Under the pieces are notes generated by a model that saw only the letters and a list, made by a program, of their open reading frames with translations, made no database searches and was not told where the DNA came from. Source: JAVXAG01 sp040307645 (GTDB lineage Bacteria > Bacillota > Clostridia > Peptostreptococcales > Anaerovoracaceae). Taken from it: DNA of 39,790 nucleotides. Location: the NCBI GenBank assembly GCA_040307645.1, contig JAWRJF010000080.1, positions 1 to 39,790 on the forward strand. The letters run 5' to 3'. Positions 33,559-39,790 of the stretch are shown here, piece after piece. Position numbers and translations under genes: made by a program. The stretch's first letter is position 1, and each line of letters starts with the position of its first letter.

Positions 33559-34698
33559 ATGAAAAACAGAATCAGCAAACTGGCTTTAAGTGATGGTTTC
33601 AATAATGCTACAGCTTCGATTATTGCTATATTAATTGGTCTGGCATTTGGATTTATAATTTTGATTATAAGTAACCCAGGAAATGCAATGGAAGGCCTTA
33701 AAACCATTCTAATGGGCGGTTTTTCAGGTGGAGGAAGAGGACTTGGACAGGTCCTTTATATGGCAACGCCATTAATACTTACAGGGCTTTCTGTGGGATT
33801 TGCATTTAAAACTGGACTCTTCAATATTGGAGCAGCCGGACAATTTATAATGGGAGGTATTACTGCTATATATATAGGAGTACATTGGACATTTTTGCCG
33901 GCACCTTTCCATTGGATAGTTGCATTAATTATGGCAACAATTGTAGGAGCTATATGGGGATTTATTCCCGGTCTCTTAAAGGCTTATTGCAACGTACATG
34001 AAGTAATAGCAACTATAATGATGAATTATATAGGTATGTACTTAAGTAATTATTTGGTAAAGACTACAGTTTTTGATACAAAAAAGAGTATCTCAATGGA
34101 TGTAGCATCAACTGCCGAAATCCCAAAAGGAGGATTAGACAATATTTTCTTTACACAGATAGGTACATTCAAAGAGACTGCGTCGGTAAATACTGGAATA
34201 TTTATTGCAATAGTAGTAGCAATTTTGATTTATTATATTTTAAACAAAACAACTTTTGGTTATGAGTTAAAGGCTTGTGGCCATAATCCAGCTGCTAGTA
34301 AATACGCAGGAATCAACGAAAAAAGGAATATTGTGCTTTCAATGACAATTGCGGGAGCCCTGTCTGGGTTAGGCGGTGCCTTGATGTTCTTGTCAGGCAC
34401 AAAAGGAAGACATATGGCAATAGTGGAAGAACTGGCGGCTGAAGGCTTTAATGGTATTCCTGTTGCATTGCTTGGATTATCAAATCCTATAGGAATAATT
34501 TTCTCTGCTGTTTTCATTGCATATTTAACTCAGGGTGGAAGTTATCTTCAGATGCTAAACTACATGCCTGAGGTAATTGATATAATTATAGCTTGTATAA
34601 TATATTTTAGTGCGTTTGCATTGATATTCAGAAGATTTTTGCCAAGCCTTATAAAAAGGACTAGCACAAGAAAAGCGGCTAAAGGAGGTATGCAGTAA
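33559..34698 (+). CDS. nupP: ABC transporter permease (nucleoside importer, subunit 1)
   Basis: Inner-membrane permease of the BPD_transp_2 family, 379 residues with about ten hydrophobic segments. The family region GLFNIGAAGQFIMGGI and the cytoplasmic loop ELKACGHNPAASKYAGINEKRN are typical of nucleoside/sugar permeases of this type. It starts directly after the ATPase stop and its stop overlaps the second permease (TAATG), so the three genes are translated together. Confidence 0.92.
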   Translation: MKNRISKLALSDGFNNATASIIAILIGLAFGFIILIISNPGNAMEGLKTILMGGFSGGGRGLGQVLYMATPLILTGLSVGFAFKTGLFNIGAAGQFIMGGITAIYIGVHWTFLPAPFHWIVALIMATIVGAIWGFIPGLLKAYCNVHEVIATIMMNYIGMYLSNYLVKTTVFDTKKSISMDVASTAEIPKGGLDNIFFTQIGTFKETASVNTGIFIAIVVAILIYYILNKTTFGYELKACGHNPAASKYAGINEKRNIVLSMTIAGALSGLGGALMFLSGTKGRHMAIVEELAAEGFNGIPVALLGLSNPIGIIFSAVFIAYLTQGGSYLQMLNYMPEVIDIIIACIIYFSAFALIFRRFLPSLIKRTSTRKAAKGGMQ

Positions 34699-35657
34699 TG
34701 AGTGTATTATATATGATTATACAACAGACCATGTTCTTTGCCATACCATTGCTTATTGTTGCTTTAGGTGGAATGTTTACTGAAAGAGGCGGTGTAACTA
34801 ATATAGCACTAGATGGAACTATGATTATGGGTGCATTTACAAGTATACTTTTTATCAGTAGAGTTCAGGATAATATGAGCGGACAGGGATTACTATTAAT
34901 AGCACTTTTAATTGCAGCCTTGACAGGAGGTGTCTTCTCATTACTACTTGCCTACTCAGCAATAAACATGAAGTCGGACCAGATAATAGGTGGAACTGCT
35001 TTAAATATGTTTGCACCGGCTTTCGCTGTTTATGCAGCACGACTTATTCAGGATAGCGGGGTTCAGCAGATTCAATTTATTAATTCATTTAGAATTGCTA
35101 AGGTTCCGGTTTTAGGGGATATTCCTGTCATAGGGAAAATGTTCTTCTCGAATTGTTATATTACTACATTAATTGGAATAATTATATTAATTATCTCAAT
35201 AATAGTATTGTATAAGACTAGGTTTGGATTAAGATTAAGATCCTGCGGAGAGCATCCTCAGGCAGCCGATTCAGTAGGAATAAATGTATATAAGATGAGA
35301 TATGCAGGAGTAATTATTTCGGGAGTATTAGGAGGAATTGGTGGTTTGGTATTTATAATACCTACATCTACTAATTTTGATGCAACCGTAGCGGGATATG
35401 GATTCTTAGCATTAGCGGTAATGATTTTTGGTCAATGGAAGCCTGTTCGTATATTCTTTGCAGCTTTATTCTTTGGATTGATGAAGACTGTTGCAGCAGT
35501 ATATTCAGTGATTCCATTCCTAGATGAATTACCACTTACAAGTGATTTTTATAAAATGATACCATTTATCGCAACCCTAATTGTTTTGGCGTTTACATCT
35601 AAAAAATCTCAAGCACCTAGAGCTGTGGCACAACCATATGATAAGGGAAGCAGATAA
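34698..35657 (+). CDS. nupQ: ABC transporter permease (nucleoside importer, subunit 2)
   Basis: Second BPD_transp_2 permease, 319 residues, shorter than its partner. The TNIALDGTMIMGAF and LRLRSCGEHPQAADSVGINVYKMRY loops match the family. Pairing of a long and a short permease after a dual ATPase is characteristic of BMP-type nucleoside importers. The start overlaps the nupP stop by one base; GGAGG lies upstream in nupP. A terminator follows 14 bases after the stop. Confidence 0.92.
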   Translation: MSVLYMIIQQTMFFAIPLLIVALGGMFTERGGVTNIALDGTMIMGAFTSILFISRVQDNMSGQGLLLIALLIAALTGGVFSLLLAYSAINMKSDQIIGGTALNMFAPAFAVYAARLIQDSGVQQIQFINSFRIAKVPVLGDIPVIGKMFFSNCYITTLIGIIILIISIIVLYKTRFGLRLRSCGEHPQAADSVGINVYKMRYAGVIISGVLGGIGGLVFIIPTSTNFDATVAGYGFLALAVMIFGQWKPVRIFFAALFFGLMKTVAAVYSVIPFLDELPLTSDFYKMIPFIATLIVLAFTSKKSQAPRAVAQPYDKGSR

Positions 35658-35671
35658 AAAATGATTATAAT

Positions 35672-35707
35672 AAGGGCTACTCGATTTTTTTGAGACGCCC
35701 TTTTTTA
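35672..35707 (+). terminator. Rho-independent terminator after the importer operon
   Basis: GGGC (35674-35677) pairs with GCCC (35697-35700), with an inner CTCGA/TTGAG stem, followed by TTTTTT. It separates the importer from the YgiQ-like gene. Confidence 0.8.
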
Positions 35708-35721
35708 GAAAAGGATATAAT

Positions 35722-37545
35722 ATGTTTTTACCAATATGCAAAAAAGATATGATTGAAAGAGGATGGGACCAAGTTGACTTCGTAATTGTTACGGGTGATG
35801 CATATGTTGACCATCATTCTTTTGGTACGGCTATAATAGGTAGACTTCTGGAAAGATACGGATATAAAGTAGCCATACTTGCTCAACCTGAATACAAGTC
35901 TGCAGATGATTTTAAAAGATTTGGAAAACCAAGGCTTGGCTTTTTAATTAATAGTGGTGTTGTAGATTCAATGGTGAATAATTTCTCTGTATTTAAACAT
36001 AGAAGAAAAGTAGATGAGTATTCCCCAGGCGGGAAGTCAGGAAAGAGGCCGGATAGAGCGGTTATTGTATATAGTAATAGAGCAAGAGAGGCATACAAAG
36101 ATGTTCCGATTATAATAGGAGGAATTGAAGCAAGTCTAAGAAGATTAGGACATTACGATTATTGGGATGATAAGGTAAGGCGTTCAATTCTTCTAGATTC
36201 AAAGGCAGATCTTCTTATTTATGGAATGGGAGAAAGAGCAATAATTGAAATTGCGGAAGCTTTAGATTCTGGTATCGAGGCTAGGGATATTGTTTGGATT
36301 CGTGGTACCTGCTATAGGGCTAAAAGTATCGATGAGAATGAGGACTTAATTAGACTCCCTGATTTTGATGAAATAATACAGGATAAAGATCAATACTGCA
36401 AAAGTTTTGCTCTTCAATATAAAAATAATGATTATATAAATGGAAAAACCGCTATAGAAAAATATTCTGAATCCATATATATCGTACAAAATCCACCTCA
36501 ACCACCCCTTGAGAGAGTGGAACTTGATGATATTTATGAACTGCCATTTGAAAATGAGTATCATCCAGTATACGAAAATGATGGAGGAATTCCAGCATTC
36601 AGGGAGATAAAGTTTAGTATTGTAAGTTCAAGAGGATGCTTTGGTGGTTGCAGTTTCTGTGCTTTGACATATCATCAGGGAAGACAGGTTAGAAGTAGAA
36701 GCAAAGAATCAATTGTTAGGGAAGCAGAAAATTTAACCGCTAAAAAGGACTTTAAGGGATATATTCATGATATAGGTGGTCCTACAGCAAACTTCCGCCA
36801 TCCTGCATGTGAAAAACAGTTGGAGCATGGTGTATGCAAAAATAAAGATTGTCTTTACCCAACGACTTGTAAGAACATGGTTGTAGATCATCAGGATTAT
36901 CTCGATGTACTGAGAGCTGTTAGAACTATAGACGGAGTGAAAAAGGTATTTATAAGATCAGGTATAAGGTATGACTATGTTATGGCTGATAGATCAGATG
37001 TATTTTTAGAGGAGCTGTGCAAAAATCATGTAAGTGGAACTTTAAAGGTTGCACCAGAGCATATTTCTGAAAAGGTGTTGTACTATATGAGAAAACCTTC
37101 TAAGGAAGTTTTCGAAGAATTCTGTAAGAAGTACAACGAAATCAATAAAAGACTTGGCCTTAAGCAGTATTTAATACCATATTTAATTTCATCCCATCCG
37201 GGAAGTACACTAGATGATGCTATTGAACTAGCAGTTTTTCTGAAAAATCAAGGGTTTGTACCTGATCAAGTGCAGGATTTTTATCCTACTCCCGGTACAC
37301 TATCAACCTGTATGTATTATACTGAAAAAGATCCCTTTACAATGAAACCGGTATATGTCCCTAAGGATATGGATGAGAAGCGTATGCAGAGAGCTTTAAT
37401 TCATTATAATAAGCCGCAAAATAGAAATATGGTTATCAAGGCTTTAGAAAAGGCAAATAGACATGATTTGATTGATTTTTTAGTTGGAAGAGGGAATAAA
37501 TATGAGTCTAATAACAGAGTTTCCAAAAATAATAGAAGAAAGTAA
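35722..37545 (+). CDS. YgiQ-family radical SAM protein
   Basis: Large (607 residues) protein of the YgiQ/UPF0313 family. The N-terminal part resembles a B12-binding-like domain of this family (VTGDAYVDHHSFG, GGIEASLRRLGHYDYWDDKVRRSI). The central radical SAM core has the [4Fe-4S] ligands C306, C310 and C313 (CFGGCSFC). Extra Cys residues follow (HPACEKQLEHGVCKNKDCLYPTTC), seemingly a second metal or cluster site. The C-terminal part is DUF3362-like. The reaction is unknown in general. AAAAGGAT precedes the ATG. The end overlaps the methyltransferase start by 44 bases. Confidence 0.92.
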   Translation: MFLPICKKDMIERGWDQVDFVIVTGDAYVDHHSFGTAIIGRLLERYGYKVAILAQPEYKSADDFKRFGKPRLGFLINSGVVDSMVNNFSVFKHRRKVDEYSPGGKSGKRPDRAVIVYSNRAREAYKDVPIIIGGIEASLRRLGHYDYWDDKVRRSILLDSKADLLIYGMGERAIIEIAEALDSGIEARDIVWIRGTCYRAKSIDENEDLIRLPDFDEIIQDKDQYCKSFALQYKNNDYINGKTAIEKYSESIYIVQNPPQPPLERVELDDIYELPFENEYHPVYENDGGIPAFREIKFSIVSSRGCFGGCSFCALTYHQGRQVRSRSKESIVREAENLTAKKDFKGYIHDIGGPTANFRHPACEKQLEHGVCKNKDCLYPTTCKNMVVDHQDYLDVLRAVRTIDGVKKVFIRSGIRYDYVMADRSDVFLEELCKNHVSGTLKVAPEHISEKVLYYMRKPSKEVFEEFCKKYNEINKRLGLKQYLIPYLISSHPGSTLDDAIELAVFLKNQGFVPDQVQDFYPTPGTLSTCMYYTEKDPFTMKPVYVPKDMDEKRMQRALIHYNKPQNRNMVIKALEKANRHDLIDFLVGRGNKYESNNRVSKNNRRK

Positions 37546-38800
37546 TGATGAATACAGGAAATTAAAAGGGAAATCTATTTATATTTCCGAGGAAATAAAT
37601 ATGGGAAACCCCCAGGACTCGGGAAATATTTTATGCCATGGTGACAACCTTTTGTTTATGAAAAATCTTTTAGATAATGGCTATAAAGAAAAAATCAATT
37701 TGATTTATATTGATCCCCCTTTCTTTTCAAAGTCAGATTATGATGCTGTAATAAAAGTGGGCAATAAAACTGTAAAACACTTGGCCTATGAGGATTCTTG
37801 GAGGACAGGCCTTTTTGATTATTTGAAGATGATGGCCATAAGGCTTATGGCAATGAGAGACCTTTTAACCGAAGATGGTACTATTTGGGTACACTTAGAC
37901 TGGCATGTAGTTCACTACGTAAAGATCCTAATGGATGAAATTTTTGGCGAAAAAAATTTTGTTAATGAAATAGTATGGACATATAAGTCAGGAGGAACTA
38001 GTAGAAAACATTTTGCAAGGAAACATGATACAATATTAGTGTACAGTAAATCAAACAAATATTTTTTTCAGCCGTTAAAAGAAAAATCGTATAATCGCCA
38101 ATTTAAGCCATATAGATTTAAAGGTGTGAAAGAATACAGAGACGAAATAGGCTGGTACACTATGGTCAATATGAAGGATGTGTGGAATCTGGATATGGTT
38201 GGCAGAACCTCTAAGGAACGTACTGGATATGCTACACAAAAACCGGAAGCTCTAGTTGAGAGGATATTGGAAAGCGCCACAAGAGAAGGAGACCTGTGCG
38301 CCGACTTTTTCTGCGGTTCAGGAACACTTCCAGCAGTTTCAGGAAAAATGGGAAGGCGTTTTATTGCATGTGATGCAGGTGGCCTTGCAGTTGAAAGTAC
38401 AGCAAAACGTCTTGCTGAAAACAATGAGTCTTTTAGGGTGTTTAGTTTTGATAAAAAAAGAGTATCTAGAGGAAGGGCTATTTTTGATATAAAATATGAC
38501 CAAATAACCTTTTCAGATGATTTTTTAGTCACATTAGATTTAAAGGGATATAAAATCTATAAACTAGAAAAATATATTACTGATGCTAAAGGAATAGATA
38601 AGAGTTCTTTGGATTTAGTAGAGTCTTGGAGTGTTGATTTTAACTATGATGGTTTTGTACATAGACCTGAAATGATTTTTTTAAGGGACAGGGCGGGAAT
38701 TCAAACTTCCTGTGAGAAGATTATGGGTCAAAAATCTAGTATCAGTATAAAAGTTGTTGATGTATTCGGAAACTATAATTTTATTATTTTAGATGAATAA
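37502..38800 (+). CDS. Orphan beta-class N6-adenine/N4-cytosine DNA methyltransferase
   Basis: DNA methyltransferase of 432 residues. The catalytic DPPF (motif IV, residues 71-74, in LIYIDPPFF) comes before the SAM-binding FFCGSGT (motif I, 269-275), which defines the beta class. GYATQKPEALVERIL is motif X. The 130-residue C-terminal tail is unassigned and may be a target-recognition or structural domain. I start at the ATG at 37502, with GAGGGA upstream; a TTG at 37484 has no binding site. It lies in the last 44 bases of the YgiQ-type gene. No restriction enzyme is next to it, and its target sequence cannot be predicted. Confidence 0.9.
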   Translation: MSLITEFPKIIEESNDEYRKLKGKSIYISEEINMGNPQDSGNILCHGDNLLFMKNLLDNGYKEKINLIYIDPPFFSKSDYDAVIKVGNKTVKHLAYEDSWRTGLFDYLKMMAIRLMAMRDLLTEDGTIWVHLDWHVVHYVKILMDEIFGEKNFVNEIVWTYKSGGTSRKHFARKHDTILVYSKSNKYFFQPLKEKSYNRQFKPYRFKGVKEYRDEIGWYTMVNMKDVWNLDMVGRTSKERTGYATQKPEALVERILESATREGDLCADFFCGSGTLPAVSGKMGRRFIACDAGGLAVESTAKRLAENNESFRVFSFDKKRVSRGRAIFDIKYDQITFSDDFLVTLDLKGYKIYKLEKYITDAKGIDKSSLDLVESWSVDFNYDGFVHRPEMIFLRDRAGIQTSCEKIMGQKSSISIKVVDVFGNYNFIILDE

Positions 38801-38810
38801 GAGGGAAAAA

Positions 38811-39698
38811 ATGGAGACAAAAAAAGATAAGATTAAAGGAATGATAAAGGATTATGCTTTTTTGATTTTTGCATGTGCATTAGGTGCATTTACAACTACA
38901 GCAGTGATGATCCCCAATGGTCTGACCAGCGGGGGATTAACAGGTATAGTTAGAATAATACAGAACTATGTTAATGTTGAATTTTCTTTATTATATTATG
39001 CGGGAGCCTTAATAATATTAGGTATAGTTTGGTTTTCAATAGGGTTAAGAGAAGCAAAGAAAGTATTGATGGTGACTTTGGTTTATCCGGCAATATTGTT
39101 TGTTTTCGAAAGATTTGATTTTCAACTTCTTGAAGAGAAAGACATTATTTTGGCAGCAATTTTCTGTGGGATTTTTTCTGGAATATGTAACGGTATAGTT
39201 TTTTGGAGAGGTTATTCTTTTTGTGGAACTGAATCGATTGCTAAGATAATTAAGAAAAAGTTTCTTCCTCAGATGGATATAAGTCGTATACTTCTTTGTC
39301 TTGATGCAGTTATAATAATAATAAGTGCTTTTATCTATGGGAGAAATATTGCACTATATGCCCTGATAACTCAATTTATTGCTTCAAAAATGGTAGATTT
39401 TATTATGTATGGATTTGAGACAAAAATAGTTCAGCTTAGCATTATAACATCTAAGCCTAAAGAAGTTGCAGACTTTGTAATTAATAATATTGGAAGAGGT
39501 GTATCCAGCAGAACAATAGTAGGAGAATATACAAATACAATCAGAAAAGAGATGGTTGTTTTATGTTCGCCTAGAGAGAGTATGCTGATAAAAAAATACC
39601 TTATTGCCCTAGATCCATCTTCTTTTGTAACAATTTTACATGTTGAAACAGTTTGGGGATTAGGAAAAGGCTTTACAGATATTGAAAAAGATGTATAA
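38811..39698 (+). CDS. YitT-family membrane protein with DUF2179 domain
   Basis: Membrane protein of about 295 residues: five or six hydrophobic helices (about residues 10-190) in the YitT arrangement, then a soluble C-terminal DUF2179 domain (about 200-290). Family segments such as IPNGLTSGGLTGIVRIIQ and GTESIAKIIKKKF are clear. The ATG at 38811 has GAGGG upstream at good spacing; an ATG at 38793 overlapping the methyltransferase end lacks one. Function of the family is unknown; some members are linked to membrane or c-di-AMP-related biology, which I cannot assess here. Confidence 0.88.
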   Translation: METKKDKIKGMIKDYAFLIFACALGAFTTTAVMIPNGLTSGGLTGIVRIIQNYVNVEFSLLYYAGALIILGIVWFSIGLREAKKVLMVTLVYPAILFVFERFDFQLLEEKDIILAAIFCGIFSGICNGIVFWRGYSFCGTESIAKIIKKKFLPQMDISRILLCLDAVIIIISAFIYGRNIALYALITQFIASKMVDFIMYGFETKIVQLSIITSKPKEVADFVINNIGRGVSSRTIVGEYTNTIRKEMVVLCSPRESMLIKKYLIALDPSSFVTILHVETVWGLGKGFTDIEKDV

Positions 39699-39707
39699 TG
39701 TAAAGGT

Positions 39708-39733
39708 GGTCTAATTTACTTTTTAATTAGACC
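39708..39733 (+). terminator. Hairpin between the YitT gene and the tRNA
   Basis: GGTCTAATT (39708-39716) pairs with AATTAGACC (39725-39733), nine pairs, loop TACTTTTT. The tract after it is only TTATAAG, so it is a weak terminator, or a processing structure before the tRNA. Confidence 0.55.
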
Positions 39734-39739
39734 TTATAA

Positions 39740-39790
39740 GGGGCATTAGCTCAATTGGATAGAGTCGCGGCCTTCGAATCCGTTGGTTGG
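39740..39790 (+). tRNA. tRNA-Arg (anticodon TCG), 5' part only
   Basis: GGGGCAT acceptor strand, TA, D-arm GCTC...GAGT, then anticodon loop CTTCGAA, giving anticodon TCG (reads CGA, arginine). The window ends in the variable/T-arm region, so the 3' half is missing. The 31-39 pair of the anticodon stem is C-T as written, which is a mismatch and makes the identity slightly less certain. Confidence 0.8.

Noticed and set aside
37484..37501. TTG start for the methyltransferase
   Set aside because: No Shine-Dalgarno at suitable distance; the ATG at 37502 has GAGGGA upstream.

Overview
The window is a contiguous piece of a low-GC Gram-positive chromosome, most likely an anaerobic member of class Clostridia. 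Support for this: a Gram-positive-type PolC replicase, a T-box riboswitch, AGGAGG-type ribosome binding sites, frequent TTG starts, the rnpM/rplGA (ylxR/ylxQ) genes between nusA and infB, and AT-rich codon use. I cannot name a genus from the sequence alone. Almost every gene in the first 29 kb is on the + strand.

Layout. (1) 28-8522: a tightly packed operon for envelope lipid and isoprenoid synthesis (uppS, cdsA, dxr, rseP, ispG) running directly into the replicative polymerase polC through 1- and 4-base overlaps. (2) 8482-10569: a divergent LysR regulator / YeiH-type exporter pair inserted between polC and rimP; the LysR gene ends inside polC. (3) 10607-21703: a strong promoter and hairpin leader, then the translation/RNA-processing cluster rimP-nusA-rnpM-rplGA-infB-rbfA-nrnA-truB-ribF-rpsO-pnp, with an S15-type leader and a terminator around rpsO. 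(4) 21712-23047: a relic of a BspA-type leucine-rich-repeat gene, a metallophosphoesterase and a 58-codon membrane protein gene on the minus strand. (5) 23056-28810: a T-box(Ile)-controlled type-2 ileS, rlmN, a small P-loop protein of unknown function and a CoA-type Nudix hydrolase. (6) 28857-35707: a nucleoside ABC importer (BMP lipoprotein, dual ATPase, two permeases) split by a complete ISL3-family insertion sequence at 30060-31920 with an exact 8-bp target duplication. (7) 35722-39790: a YgiQ-type radical SAM protein, an overlapping orphan beta-class DNA methyltransferase, a YitT-family membrane protein and the 5' part of a tRNA-Arg gene cut by the window end.

The most unusual signal is PolC. 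The reading frame is intact but only about 1260 codons long, and the DEDDh 3'-5' exonuclease normally inserted inside the PHP domain is absent, so the two PHP halves are joined by a linker of about 20 residues. The PHP metal-binding residues look complete, including an Asp-x-His that is Asn-x-His in B. subtilis PolC as I recall it. This suggests that proofreading is lost, moved to a separate protein, or done by the PHP domain. Second, IleRS carries GIHH in place of HxGH, the signature linked to mupirocin hyper-resistance in type-2 enzymes. Other points of interest are a likely ATT start codon for the Nudix gene, a terminator-like hairpin that hides the ribosome binding site of the phosphoesterase, the subterminal repeat arrays of the IS, and the orphan methyltransferase.
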